Below, piece by piece: positions 12,201 to 27,200 of a stretch of 64,000 bases of DNA (position 1 is its first letter; every line of letters starts with the position of its first letter). The notes under the pieces are model-generated. The model saw only the letters and a program-made list of their open reading frames with translations, was not told the DNA's origin and made no database searches. A program made the translations under genes and the position numbers. Origin of the DNA: Anarhynchus alexandrinus. Its lineage: Eukaryota; Chordata; Aves; Charadriiformes; Charadriidae. The stretch spans positions 60,850 to 124,849 of the forward strand of contig VUYV01000767.1 in the NCBI GenBank assembly GCA_008711295.1, read 5' to 3'.

Positions 12201-15200
12201 TCCTTATTTCCCCAGCACTGAGATACCTCAGCAAAGATTTTTTGACACAAAATATGTTGTCCACGCACCTCTGAGATTCAGAGCCTCTTAGGAACTCTGG
12301 ATGCCAAATTCCTCTTCATTTTATTCCTTAAATGGATGTGGATATTTCAGCCATAATGATAGTGTGGGAATGATAACTATTTCCCCCATTTTTTGAAAAT
12401 GCATTTTCTTAAATGAAAATGCCATTGATAACACACACATACTTTGCATCCATGCGCCTAAGGAACGCATTAACCACTGGGCTAGTGGAGCATCTTAATC
12501 CCATTAAAGCCAAGCTTTTGCCTTTCCTGGCACATGGTGGGGGTTTTGGTGGTGTTTTCATCGCTTGGTTTTATTGTTTGCGTTTTTTGTTGGTATTTTG
12601 CAGGGAAGCTTTGAGCTGGGGAACAAGATTTGGCAGGTAAACTCAAGTCTTTGGTTTATAACACTGCTAACTGATGGGCACTTCAGTTGCCTCCTAAAAT
12701 ACTCCACAGACAGGATGCCCAGAGCTGCTCTTGCACAGCACTGGCCACCCTGCAGGAATCACACGATTCCAGCTGACCGCACCAGCTTCCCACACATTGA
12801 AGCAAAAATGCTGATTCTAAAAATGACAAAAATCTTTTCATGGGAGAACAGGGCGAGAGGCATCTTTGCATTCCGAACTAAATCAAGAACCAGACCACTC
12901 ACAGCAGATATAGATCAGGAGACTTGAATCAAAACCTCCCTGAAATTCAGTCTTGGATTTAATCTTCTGACCGTGGACACAAACTTAAATTCACGAACCC
13001 TTCTGAAGGGTCTGGCCAGAGCCTAGTAAAGCCCTGAGGACAAATTAGTCTTCGTTGCTCAGTGAGCAGAAATTGAACCTGCAATTAGTGACACACTAGA
13101 CTAGGGAGCAGCAGAGCCTTGCAGACCGAAACGGAAAACCCTGCACACCGTTAATCATATCCTGTATTGCAAACTATTTCTTGCAAAGCTCATTTCCAAA
13201 AACACAATGCCAGGTGACCAGCAAGCAGGAAAAGGCTGGCAGGAGCGAGGGTGGCAGGGGCTTGCTGTTAAGTTGTCCCAGGTTCAATATTAATCCCAGC
13301 TTCAAGCTTGAAAAAAACCAACCCATTTACCACTAACCTAAAGCCAGCAAGCATAATTCTCTACTGAAGTGACTCCGACTTCCAGAGAAGCAAAGTTCTC
13401 AGAGGAACTGGCCCGGCAACTCCAGGCTGCATATGAAAAAACACACTTACAGCCCTAAGGAATAACAGTCCAAACCAACTGGGATCCCTGCAGCTTCTCA
13501 CAAAGATGACAAGGGAATTTGCTTTTTAAGTATACAAACATATGAACCTAGATTACAAGAGTAACTTGATTCCCCAACACACCCCCACTCACTCTGAATG
13601 ATGCCCTTGCAAATAGTGTTATTTATAAAAGCGTTTTGAGAAAAGTAACCAGAGCAGCAGAGAAACCAGCCCACAACAGACACACGACAGCAGAAGGGTC
13701 TCTGTGCAGAGGGCCCCATTTCACAGAGCAGATGCCTATGGGGGCACTGGTGCTCCCTCCTCACCTCCTGCAGCTTACACAAGCGGTGGGGGTTCTGCCA
13801 GCAAGATGGTCTCACCATCATCGCCAGCCTCCCTTTTTCACACCTTGCACAAGCGCCTACGCAGCACCAACGGTTTGCTGGGGGTCTTTTGCCCCGCTCA
13901 CCCTGAGATTTACAAGAGTTCCCTGCTCCTGATTGATGCAAACTGTCTGGAGAGCGGCGGCCCCTGTGGCTCCCAGGGCCCAGACCCGGGGGAAAGGCAT
14001 GCTTTTGATCCCTGGTCTCAGAAGGAAGAGCAGAAAGAACCAAACCTACTGTTTTACTCATTTCAGATATACATCAGCCTCAGCCAAACAGCTTGGGATC
14101 ATAGGTTTTGTTTGTTTATTGGAGGGAGGAGGCACCCAGAGGGAACTGCTCTGAACTAGCACGTACCAGATGGAGAATTTCTGTACATTTTCATTTCCTT
14201 TCTACTTATAGCTTGGTCAAAAGAGGCCTCGTGTACAGGAAGCAATGGAAATTCCTCAGATTCCTCAAAGGGAAGGGCTGAGCCCATCTTAAGCCATTGC
14301 TCTCCAGAAAGGAAATCCAATAAAGCTTCACACTTGGGCTAAGTAACAGAACTGGGCTCGACTGACTCCAGCAGAGTTTCTGTGCTGCAAAAGAAATGCA
14401 GCTGCATGAACTCAGCAAGTCACAAATAAAACTCTGAACTGATGCAGACTCCGTGTTGTAGCACAGACCTTGCTCAGCTCACCATGGAGTGCTGTTTTCC
14501 AGCAACACGAACAAGGTCCCCGCTCTGCCTTCTGCTCTGGACCCTGTCTGGCTTTATCCTGTCGAGGATCACAGATGAACCACGTCCGCTGTGATCTGCG
14601 TGAGCCAGCTGCATGGCTGCTGTCTCAGGGATTGGCACAACCATTCCTGACACGCACGTGTGTTACGGGGGTAAACCCACGTCGATGCAGATTTGATTCT
14701 GACTGCCTTCCCCTGGGGCCGAGGGGAGCGTGGGATGTTGCTAAGGCAGCGGGTGCAATTATTGGGGAAAAGTTGTGGAGGAATGGGAAACAGGAAATGA
14801 AAGAAGAAAACAAATACTCCCTCCCAAATTCCCACACAGCTGTTGTCCCTGGCTAATGACTTGGGCTTCAGACCAATAAAGCTGTCTGACAGCATCAAAT
14901 CTGTGTTTAGTAATAAGCCAAACCTCCAAGCATCAGACAACAGCACCCTCTTCACAACGCACCTCGGAGCAGCTGTGAAAAGCTCTAAAAGTCAACAAGA
15001 AGATTTATCCCAGGATCTCCCCTTTGGTAACCAGTTCTAACTCAACACATGGGTCAAGGTCATCTCAGCATGGACACAGCTGCAATTTTCGAGCCAAACA
15101 ATTTTATGTGGCCCTGACTCACAGCAGAACAAGCTGGCTGCCAAACACAGTTGAGCCTGCAGGGGAGGAAAGGGGGCACTAATGTATCACCCGACCATCT

Positions 15201-18200
15201 CAAAACCTGCCCCCCTCCAAGGGCAAAAAGCATCAGGAGGAATTGCTGAAGTGATCAACAAACTCACTGTTCAACAGATTCACTCAAGCCTCCATGAAGC
15301 TCATAGTACGGCCAGTAGGAAGATGAGTGTAAGCTTCACTTGTGACTGGACTGCAACCTCTTGGCCATGTACAGCAACGGACAGTTTCAAACACAGACAG
15401 CAAAATCAGTTTGCAGAGTCCAGTGAGGAACCGCTCTCCACACTGAGTGACAGGAGGAGCATTTGGGAATTGGTCCTTTTGACACTTTTTAGCACTGGCT
15501 GGCAGGTAACAGGTAGGAGATAGACTGAAAGGCACACACTTGTGAGTGAGGGCGAGCAGGGATGCTCAGAGGGCTGCTCGGAGAAGGGTGCAAAGAAAAT
15601 TGATACAACTCAAGCAATAGGGAACAGATAGATCCATGGACACGTGCTTCTTCCTCTTAAACTTTCCAGGTTGATCTGAAATGAGTTACATTCTGCCTTC
15701 AACACACATCACCTTCAAGCACCCTGAACTTTGCAGGATTTAGAAAACCTGTACAGCCCCTGCTACAGGGTGGCAGGCATTTTCAAAGTGTTAAGGCAAG
15801 AATTGGCTTTCTCAGCCACCCAAGCTTTTCCTGTACAAATCCTCGGCCCTGAGGGCAAGATCGCATTGCACAAGGTTCTCCTCCCCAGCCACACTTTACA
15901 TCTGAGCTGCTCCAAGTGACCATGGCTATTCCCTCCCCAGTTCTTGCAAACATCATCAGTCCCAAACCCTCCAACCTCTCTGGTTGTACAAGCCCTGAGT
16001 TACGCTTCCCTACCTGAAAGGCTTGCTGTCCGGATCCGTGTCCTTGAATCCCATCTCTTCAAGTTTGCAGCGCCTGTACAGCTCGTAGTGTCGGGTGTGC
16101 GTCTGCTCTCTCAAGTCCTCCATGTTCACTCGGATCAGCATCTCCCGCAACTTCACAAAGTCACAGTGGTTTTCATTTTCAACTGCAAAAAAGACAGACC
16201 AGCCACAGAGAGAAAGTTCAACCCAGGAGCCAAATCCCCCCTTTCCCTGGACCCCGGCCCCAGTTCAGCAAGCCTGAGTTCTTCAGGCACACAAGCAGAA
16301 CTCCAAATCAGCCTGCACCAAAAGACCTTACTGAATTGGGGGTGAAACCATCCCACGCCAACACACAGGCACCAGTTCAAAGCCTTTCACTGGATTTGCA
16401 AGATCTCTGGGCTCCCCATCTGTCACAGAGCTCCCGTCTCTCCATGCATTTCTGCACCAGCAAGCTGACGATCCGTTTGCACACAGGATTTCACTTCCAA
16501 CTCAAATCAACTCTAAATCCAAGTCACCAACCGGAGCCCAGGCAGGCAACAAAGTCTCAGTTTCCAGCAGCGGTGAAAGGAAAGGTTATGAGAAAACCCC
16601 GATGGAGATGCTGTACCCCTTCCACGCCAGCTAACCTTACAAAGGAGCCCTAAACCCCTGGCTCCTGGCACTGAAGGGAGGCAGCACACTGAGTACAACA
16701 TGGTTTCCCATAACAACTTCTATTCAGAGCAGGGTCTGGTGTGCCATGGTCAGCCCCTGGGTGAGCAAGCTGTTGAGCCTGCGGCTAGAGGGCTGCACAC
16801 TTCAGCGCGGGCAAACAGTTTGGGTACGCTTAAAGACAAGGAGTGGAAGTTCTCTCTTTAGGATGCAAAGGCAAGCAGCAGGCATCTCTGCTGCTAACAG
16901 ACAACTCTGCAGCACGCCTCCAGGGACACGGCGAAGCGCTCCAGCTGCTCCCCTTCATACCAGAGCAGTTGTCTCTGCAAAGGGGCAGTTCAGGGCCAGA
17001 TCTTCAAAGTCTTTCTGGTACGCAACTAAATATCTTCAACTATCTGGTCCTAGTTCCCTGGGAACAGCAAGAACCCAGCAGGATCCATGTCAAGTCCAAG
17101 ACTTCCCAAACATATCAACTTCTTCCCTAATTGTGAGTTATTTGCACTATTATCCTCTGGTGTACACAGCTGAAGACATTTTGTCTGAAGCTGCTTGAGG
17201 GTCAGCTTGTATTTTTGAGAAAAGCTTGGCGAGTTTTGCAGAATTGCCCAGCGAATGTTCCCCTGCAGCTTGCTGGGCCATTCTCCAACCGGATACACAG
17301 CTGAAGCCACAAGCAGACCACCACCATCTCAACCCTGTACTTCTCCGCGCTGGTTGGGAAAGCAAGCACCAGCCATATCTTCGGCAGCTTCAGTACAGCC
17401 TGGGTTGCAAACACAGCCCTACCCAAACTCTGCTCTCCAACAGAAAGGAGCTTTTGGCCGACTTCAGGGGGGATTGCACAGTTAAGCTGCATGTCCACGA
17501 TACCAGGACAAAACATACCAAGCAGTCAGTGTTAAATTAGTTCTGTTCCAACTTCAAGTTGAGAGGGCAGAGCACCTGCAGACCTCCCCAGCAAATCCCC
17601 CAGCTACACGTTCACATTCAGGCTTGTGTGCAAGGTCCAAACCGAATCACTCAGCTGTCCAAGCCTTCCCCATTGCTCATGCTTTTTTGCTAGCAGAAAA
17701 GCATAAAGCACGTGGAACGGAGATTTAAGTTTTCGTTTTTGAAGCTAATTATTTAGCATCTCCTAGTAACGTCAACCTGCTCTTTACCAAAGCCTATGGC
17801 TAAGTTGACACCACCACCCTCCAAGTCAACTCCCCTCCATGTCTAGATCTAGGTTGCAAAGTCCTGATTTTGAGGAGAAATCCTAGAGCCATGACCTTGC
17901 TTCCTCAAGACAGATGTTGATAAGGACCATCCAGAGATCAATGCACCTTTCATCAGAACAAGACAGGATGACAAGGTCTTATTTGTGCTTTCGGTAACGT
18001 ACCCTGCACAACACCCCAGGGGTACTGCCTGGCTTTTGCCATCTTATTGCCGATCTTCACTTCTTCAGTGCTGCCAACTACTGCAAAAGGAAGGTGGACC
18101 TACAAAAGGAAAGGGACAATAAGGTTAGGGATTTCCTTTGTTGCCTTGCCAGGGATTGTTTCTGAAGCAAGCTGTTTACTGAGGCAGCTGTCCGGGATTT

Positions 18201-21200
18201 AAGTTGCTTAAACGTCTTTGCAATTCATCTGGTGTTTTAGAAAGAGCAACAGGACAGTCTGAATGAGAAACCTGCTCATGCTTAAAGTCCAAAATTCTGA
18301 AGTCCTAAAAATACCGGAGATGCACATATTTTTCATGTAATTACAAAGCATGACTATCTTAAGCACAGAAGCAGTCTTACACACCAGAATTCAATTTGAA
18401 CACTGAAGAAAAATAATTGTCAAACAACCTAAAAATTAAATAAAGTACCTCCTCCCAAGGCAGGCACACTAAAAATTCAGGGGGTTTCTGCTGCTAGAAC
18501 TAACTGCTAATGCTTCCTCTTAATAAGGGCAAAGCTGTGAGCAAGGGGAAGAGCAGAGCGGACCCAGCCCTGGCCAACACATCTGAGTCACCGAGCTCTG
18601 CTACGTCCCAGTCTCTCCACGGGTGTGGCGGCGACAATCTGGGATCTACTCCCAGAAATGTGGCTGCTGCCAGGAGAGAGCTGGCCTCTGCCACCAGCCC
18701 ACCCCCACAGTGCTCTCCCTGCCTTAACAGCATCCAAAAGGGCTGGGCACAAGCTCTGGGAGCGGGTGCTGTGGCGGCCAAGCCATGGTCACAGGCTGGG
18801 TGGGAGGGGAAGAAGCCAAGTGTCAGAGAAGATGTGATGAACTGGCAAAGAAGTTTCCCAGCAGCCGGGCTGCAGCAGAGGAAGGCAGACACATGCTGCA
18901 CCCTGACAGAGCCGTGTCCCTTCTTTGTCCCAGCTTCTCCCTGTTGAGACCACAACCGACAGGGAAAAGAGGCAATACAGAAGTTGGCAGAGGGTCTGAT
19001 ATCCAGCTGGATGTGACAATTGCCCGTCGACAAGCAGTTGTGCAGGGAAACTCACAAAAGCCTTGAACTTGCAAGGGAACGGCTTAATCTTGATGTCTCT
19101 GTTCCCTGTAAAACCACAGATAACTCAACTTCATCCTTGCACTTGCTTTTGAGTGCACTTACTTAGGGGTTGGCATGTCCTCTTGGGTATTACGTGCCCC
19201 ACCAAAGCCACCCAAGGGCCCCGTCAGCGCTGCTGTGATGCACGTCACTGCCAGAAACCCCGAGCTCAGGTTCTTCCCCTTTAGCTCCAAGTCAGGCCCA
19301 TGGGAAACAGTTGTGTCCCTCTGTAAACCTCACCAAAACATTTGCTCTACCCTAGTCCTGTCTGCCCTCAAATGCCACCCCTAACACTAAAGGAAGGGGA
19401 AGGAGGTGAAAGCCAGAGCCCTTGCAGCTGATGGCCACCAGCCCTGCTGAGAGCTGGAACATCACTGATGACGCCCCCGCTCCCACCGGAAAGCGAAACA
19501 ACGGCAGAAGTGAATCACCCCCCACTAAGAAACAAGTGGTCGTTTGGGACAGGAAACCCAAACCCCAGCCCTTTGCCCTGACCGCGTCGGGGCCCTGCCT
19601 CCCATCCTCTTCCTTTCCCAAGATGGAAATACTGCAACAGGGGAAGGATATGAAAAAAATGCTCAGAGAATCATTTGTCATACAATGAAGTATATCAGGC
19701 CAAGCAGCCCACAAGTGACAGGCTGTCCATCTCCAAAAGCCTTCTGGCCAGCCCGTTATCTGTGCTTAGACTGCTGTTTTAAAGCCAAAAGAAACACGGC
19801 ACCCTGTGCCCTGCCATCAAGGATGGGTCCACATAAACCAAGGCAAGCAAACCCCCCCAGAAAATGAACATACACTCATCGTGGCATTTATCTCAGCCAC
19901 TGTCTCTTCATCCGTTGGGAACTGGTAGATCTGGACACCGTTGCTGACCAGCTCACTCATGATTTTACTCTTGAACTTGTGCAACTCGTTTTTTGCAATG
20001 GTGTCAGCCTTGGCAATGATGGGGATGATGTTCACCTGCAAGACAAAGACAGCACCTCCACATACAGGACTGCACATGTTGCGTCACCGGGACGGGACGG
20101 AGAACAGCATGCGTCCTGCAGCCTCTAAGTGCCACCAGCCACCACCTCCCCAGCGGAAAACCTTCCTTGGGGCTGCTGCTGACAGCACCGCTGCCTTAGA
20201 CAGGATTTTCAGGCAGCTGCGATGATGCCCTTAAAAAGAAGTCAAATGCAATTTGGCAACATGCTATTTCCTGTCCTGTTGTATTTCCCTCCTCATCCAA
20301 ATTGGCTGGACAGGAAATGCTGTCATAGATTATTACAAGCTGTTCTAAAAAAAAAAAACAGAAGGAAAAAAGGATATTACCATCTAAGTGCTTCTCCTCC
20401 ACACCACAGCAGGCGGGATTACTCCAAGATAGACACTCAGACAATAGCCTCTCGTGGGCGTTTGCTCGGGTGCTATCAGGGACACCCAGGTGGGCAGCAG
20501 GGCTGCCGTTACCCCACTGGCCATGGAAGCAGATGGTCCGTATCCAACCACACGACACACAGGGAGGGGGCTGGCAGTAACACAGGCACGCTTCCTCCAC
20601 CTGCGTGCCCTCACACGCTCCCATACACCGCTGTACTGCGGGACTGGGGTTCATTTCTCCCTGCACAGCTCTAAGACAATCATCCAAGAGAACCACATGA
20701 TGGGGTTAACCCAGAAATTCAAGGAAAGTTACTGACTTTCTTCCCTAGACAGCTGTTTGCAACACTGGCAGCAGGATGGTAAACAGCAACCCCATGTAGG
20801 AGCTGAGGAGAGACAGCACAGTACCCTCAGTGCAGCTGAAGACATCAACGCACAGCAAGCACCACACAAGCATCCCCTTTGCTAGAGAGGGCAAGAATCC
20901 ATTAGGACAAGGAATCCTGCTTTCTTTCCCTTTATGCTCCCTCCAGATGGACAATTTCTGCTTTTGATCTTGCAGGATTTGCTTTTCCTTGCAACAGCAG
21001 ACAGAAAGGGTAGCAAGGAAGATGCTCATATTGACCTATATGAAGGGATTTTAACTACAGTACTTCAAAATCCTCTTATGTTACATCTCTTAATTCTGTT
21101 CAGAGGATGGCCTGGAGTTATTAAATCCCCCTTTGCCAAAAGATAGAACATGAAGGCCAATTAGCTCACTTTGGGTAAATCTCCATAACCCTATTTGAAG

Positions 21201-24200
21201 TTGAATAGGGCAGGGATCCTTCTCCATCACTGCATAAAACCCAATCGATAAGCCACTCTAGGAAATAAAGAGCCATCGTCATTATCTTCTGCAAAATCAG
21301 GATCCCGTGAGCCAAAGGTGCAAGGCGGACCGATTTAAATTGCTTAATCATGGTATAAAGCAGCACAGAAAGCTCAGTTTCAATACTTGGGTTTTACATT
21401 TTTATCTCGGTTACTTTCCCTAGAAGAAGAGATTCTTGCAAGTACTTAGGAAGACACCATGGTTTAAAAATCAAGCTCCGTTCCCATTCTTGCTAGTCAT
21501 GACGGTAACTGAAGAAGCACATGTCAAACAACATATTTATTCAGATTCTTCTTGTTTATCAGATTATGGTTAGAACAGCATTACATTTGCCACAGAAGAT
21601 CAAATCACTGTTTGTGTGTAGCTGGATGCAGTCAGAGCACGCAGACACAGCATTTGGATTTGTTTTTCATTGATCAGTAAAATGACCTGAAGTGGTTTAG
21701 GTGTACTTATCTCATACACACTTACCAAATCAGGTTTTGTACAGGAACCTAATTAATTGGTTGGACAAAGTGAAACAGAGATGACAACCATGTCTTAAGT
21801 GCTAGAACTAGCAGAACTCAACTTCAACCTCTCATTTTTGTTTATGCTTTTAAGGAGGAAAATGCACTTTTCTCTCTTTTGACAGCTAACTGATCTTTCA
21901 GTTGTGAACAAATCTGTCACTGAACTTGGCTGAGTTAACCCCACAGGAAAGCGAAAATAGTGATCTCCTAATGCATCCTCATAAATAGAGCTTCCTGCTT
22001 TCAGACTACTAACTTTATAGAGTAGCTGCGGAGCAAGCGGCCAAGTTTCCTAACCCAAGATGGGACTGGAAGAGAGTAGGAGCTCAAACTCTTAATAAAT
22101 CTCTGCAGTACATGATTCAGTGAATAACAACCCATTCTAGCAGCTAGCCCAAAGTAAAGTTTTCACACCGCTTGTCTGCAATTCCCCGCTGCTAAAAACA
22201 GACAGTGGTTTTCTAAGCAGGTTTAACTAAGCAGGTAGCAAGATCCTAAAAGCACTAGTAGGACCACGCGACGGTCAACATGAGCGGTACTTGCTGTACC
22301 TTACTGTCAAGCTTCTTCATGGTGACCAAGTCTAGGGACTTCAGCGAGTGTCCGGTCGGTGCAATGAAATACAGGCAGGCGTGAATTCTGGTGTCGTGGT
22401 AGTTGAACAGCGATCGTTTGATCTTCAGCTCTTCTTGCAAGTAGGCTTCAAACTGTGCATCGATATATTCTACTATAGGCTTATAGCTGAAGAGAGAAAA
22501 CAGGGCACAGAGAAAACCAGGGCATTCACTGCTGCGACAACACAAGTCACCGATCGATGCTCAGGAAGCTTCATGGGTGCGCTGCCCAATACAGAAACCG
22601 ACACTGCTCTTAGGACCCTCCTACAGTCCCTCCTTAGCAAGTGTGTGTTCCCACTTGGTGCACAGGGAGATTATTATACACATATCAGCTAAATAAACTG
22701 GCAAAGACCTGGACTTTAGGTGCAAGGAAACCACACAAGGCTTCTACCCTGAAAAACAATGTCTTTTACAGTCTCTGCAATTAATGTCTGAGCTGCTGCT
22801 CTGCCCATGTCACTGACTATCATCCAATACAAGACAATTAAAACATGAACCCACCGCCTACCCTAGCTTGTCCAAAAGCTTGTTTGTGATCTTGAAAGCA
22901 GGAAGGGAGATTCACAAGGAGATACAACGAATTTCTCAGGAATTGATGTCTGTGAGCAAAGCTCAGGAGACAACTGCACCGTTTGGGTACTCTTGGGGGA
23001 CCATATTGTTAGAGAAAGAAATGCCGGTGCAGTGTAACATGCCCTGATGTGACTAACAGATTGTGCTCCTGGAAAGGTAACTTTTCAGTTTGTTCCTCCC
23101 TCCACCAAGGGCAGCCTCAGGCCCTATGGCCCATGGAAGGTCTCGAAGGAGAGCACCACAACCAAGGCACCAAGACAACACTGCCACTGCCTTCAGCGCT
23201 GCATTCACAGTGGTTTTAGTGCCCTCCTGCAGAAGTAGTTGTGGGGAAGAAAGAGACCATCAGGAGTTTTCAGGTCCTCCAGAAACATCCTCCTGACAGG
23301 CAGCCAGCGGGGCTCTGGTCTGGCCCCTCTGCTCCAGATGCCAGTGCAGCTGTTTGAGCAGATGCCCAAAACTCTCGATGAAGCAGAGCAGACTCTTGCT
23401 TGATTTGCCAAGCAAGGGCTATAGCGAGAGACAGACGGTGCTGCATGAGGGCTGCCGACACCAGAGACCCATGTGACAGTTAAGTACTGCCTGTTAATTT
23501 GCAGGCACAGAGTATGTCACGAATAACGCTACGTGGGTTTGTAACACCACTGCTGCTCCGCTTTCTTAGCTTTTGGAAGTTGTCTCTGACCACGAGACCC
23601 CCCAAAACCTCAGACAGAGGCATGTTGTAAAGGCAGCAGTAAGGCCTTGCATTGGGAGATCATACTGGAGAAAGCACCACAAAAAAGCAGAACAAAAAAG
23701 GACTGAGAGGACTCAAACCAGGAGCACAGAGAAAATGCCACCCACCGCGGCCATTTGTGTCAGGACACAGCAGGACAAATGCCATCCCTAAGCCCTGCTG
23801 CCCTGTGACTGCCCCTCTCTCCAGCCACCTGAGAGGGAAGTTGGAGGGGCTTCAACCACCAATACTGCTGCCTCTTCTTATCTGCTGCATGAAGCAAATG
23901 CAAAGTGACCCGGCAGTAACAAGCTGCAGAGCATCCCCGCTCTGAGCACCTGCTCCTCCTCCTCTGAGCAGCTTTTGTTCTCGCCCAAGAGCATATGGCA
24001 GTGTCTGACATGCAGAGCTCTCCCTCCAGCCAGCACACGCCCCTCACCGTTTTGGCTNGCAAGAAGCATGACCTGCTCAGTCTCCATGCTAACGGGGATC
24101 TCAGTGGAAACTTTGATGTTAAGTTTGTGTTTTCAAAGAGCTTATGCTGTCTGTCTCCCTGGTGCCCCAACAGCTTTTGGTCAGCATACACACTGTCAGC

Positions 24201-27200
24201 CCAAGTACCCTCACTTCGCAAGATGCAGAGAAAATGATTGCAAACAACCCTCCAGAGGGAGCTGGGATTACTGCAGTGAAGCAACGCATGGCTCTAAGAT
24301 ATAGGAAACACATTAATTTGAGCATTAGCAAGACTAGTTTTAACAGTATAGCAAAAGTCCATATGGATGGACACAAGGGATTGCGTAGGCTGCCCAGAAT
24401 GTTTACTTCGGGCACTCAACATGAAAATCAGCGCCTAAGTAAAACCCATTTTGACTCAAACATTGCAGGACGGTGTGACCAGCAACTCTCACCTGAGTCC
24501 CAGCTCCCTAAAAGACACGATGTTACTGCAATTTGAACTCATGCTTTCAAATATTTACATGTTTCAGCTCAAGCAGACTTCAACTGAGCTGCACAGAGAC
24601 ACCGAGGGCAGAAACAGTTTCAGTTCTATAGTCTACTTGATCTGTTCTTCACTTCAGTTTCTTGACACTTCTACCTGTCCCACAGGACAAGTGATGCTAC
24701 CTGCCACATCTGGATTAGGAATCACCCCCAGGAACAGCGAGGGACCCACTCCCCACACAGGGTGACACCCTTCTCATCTCAGAGCACATCAGCACAAGGA
24801 TTCCTTCTCCTGACAGAAATAAATTTACCTGTCATCTTTGTTAATTTGATCGCCAAATCCAACTGTGTCGACAATAGTCAGCTTCAGACGGACATTACTC
24901 TCCTGGAGCTCGTAACTCCGGGCTTTCAATCTCACACCAGGCTCATTGTGCGTCGCAGGTTCACTTTCAAACTTGGTATTGAACAGAGTGTCCATCAACG
25001 TTGACTTGCCGATGCCAGTTTCTCCTGAACAAAAAAAAAGGCAACATTAGTATGGTCCGATTACTTCTCCTCATCTCATTCTCAGGCACATTTGCCAAGT
25101 TAAGGAGTTATTCCACTTGGGTAGCAATGGAATTAGGCTACGTGCACATGGCTAAGAAAAATAATCCCTGCAGGAACAGATGTCTTTTGAGACAGTCCCC
25201 ATGTTCACCAATCCCCCAGGACTGAACCAGGGACTTCGCGGACATCAGGAGGTGACAGCAGCTCTGGCTTCTGCCGCTGGGCTCTGACGAATTTCCTCTG
25301 CAGGTCACAGCACCTGGGTCTCTGCAGCACACCTTGCAGACATACCCCATCAAAGCACCACACGCTGGGGTTGGGAATACAAAATAAGCCCCTGCTATGC
25401 AAAAGCTGCTACCCTGACAGATATCAAGATAATCAGAATGCCTTCAGAGCTGTAAGTCATCACCCGCAGGTGAAGAGCTAGGCTGCTGCGCTGGGAATGG
25501 CAAGAGAAATTTGTGGACTGGGTTTTCGAGGGAAGTATAACACAACCACAGGCACGGGCACTGAAAGGGGCATCACCAGAGATACCGAGCACCACTGACC
25601 TCAGGGATTTTTCATTGTTTTGGGGAAGGAAAGGGGCTTACTTAATACACACACACGGGGGCACACAGTCTTTTCCAATACTACTGCTGTTCACGTTTCC
25701 CACGGGAAATGGAAAAATTGGAGAGGACGGGCTGAGGCTTATGAGACTCCTTGAAGAGAAGGTACTAAGCTTTAAGGAAGGGGGAACCAACGAAAAAAAA
25801 AAGCCAAAGTTTTAAGAACTGTTACCTAGACATTTGCTGAGTGAGCCCCCCTTCTCAGAGAAGGGAAAGGAGTCCTTCCATGATGAACCAGCAAATGGCT
25901 GCTGCTGCCAGAGCCCTGTTGCTGGACTTGCTACACTGGCAGTACAAGATAGACAAATAATCATTCCTTTCCCATAAAAGCATTTGCTCGCAGTGGTCTT
26001 CAGCTGTTGCCTGTGGTTTTTACCTTGGTATGACCCAACTGATGATGCAGGCTCCCTCCTGCTTGATGGCGTGAAGAGCCCCAACCTCCCTACCTTGCAA
26101 GCAATATCTGTATTCAGGACAGCAAGAAGCTGCTCTTACTCGAGAAATACCTAATTCTCTTTTTAATAGCATAGGCTAAGTCCTAGTTCTGGTATGACTT
26201 TCTTTACAGAAGCAAGTTGTAAATTCTCTCAACTCCAAATTTGATTCTCGAGGAGGTACACTTTTTTTTTTCCCCAGCTCAGTTTCCATTTCTTTTCCAA
26301 GAGAATCACAAAAAAACCCATCGTGACACTTGGACAATGGAAATTTGAGGCAGGGATACATGAAAAGTTTTTAAAAATCTAAAATAGCACACTGCTTAAA
26401 TACTGACTTTTAGAACTATTACAGGTTCACTAATCCCCAGTGCAATTAGTAACATGGATGGAAACATTAGCCTAAATCCCATTTTTAAATCAGAAGTGTT
26501 TGCTTAGCAATTACACTCACAAATTGCTACTGTTACCCAGGCTGTGAGCAGGGGGTGGGTTGAGGTAACATCCTGAAGTTGCTCCAGCCAAAGAGATGCT
26601 GGGATTTGGGACAGCCCCCCTGGACTGCAGCGGGCAAGCTCTGACAATTGCAGGTCAGGCTGGTGAGGGGTCCTATCCCAACCTGTTAAACCCCCCAAAA
26701 TCTGAAGAAGTGGTGAATAACAGAAAAGCAAAATATCTGGTAGGGGAGGGGAGCCTGCATCTGGGATTGCCCTAAAGCTGCATGCAGCTCTCCTAGCATG
26801 AAACACCTCTCTCTCAAAATATGCAAAACGCCTACTTTGAATACCTCACAAAACCATTTAGTATTTGTGTCCACAGAAAAAAATACCACTAGTCAGCAAC
26901 TACCTGTTGCTCTGCGATTACTCGATGATTCATTTTGCTGCCTTTGACTTTGACCATTTTCCTTGCCAGGCTCAGGAAGGTAAGAGATTACTTACAGCCC
27001 AGCAAAATAATGGAGCAGAGATATGCTTGTCACAGCATTCCTACCCTGGGAAGCTGCAGGACACAAAGCAAGCTTTTAAAAAAGAACGAAAAAATGAAAG
27101 AAGGGGAAGACAGAAAGTATACATGACATTATAGCTCAAAATTTAGGCCCATATAGAGCACAACCCACATGAAAAGATCTGTCCTAAACTGATGGCACAG

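Noticed and set aside
13498..14061. 187-codon minus-strand frame in intron 7
   Set aside because: No recognisable domain, ordinary composition, and inside an intron with well-defined splice sites.
18500..19033. 177-codon minus-strand frame in intron 5
   Set aside because: GC-rich patch with open frames on both strands and no family features.
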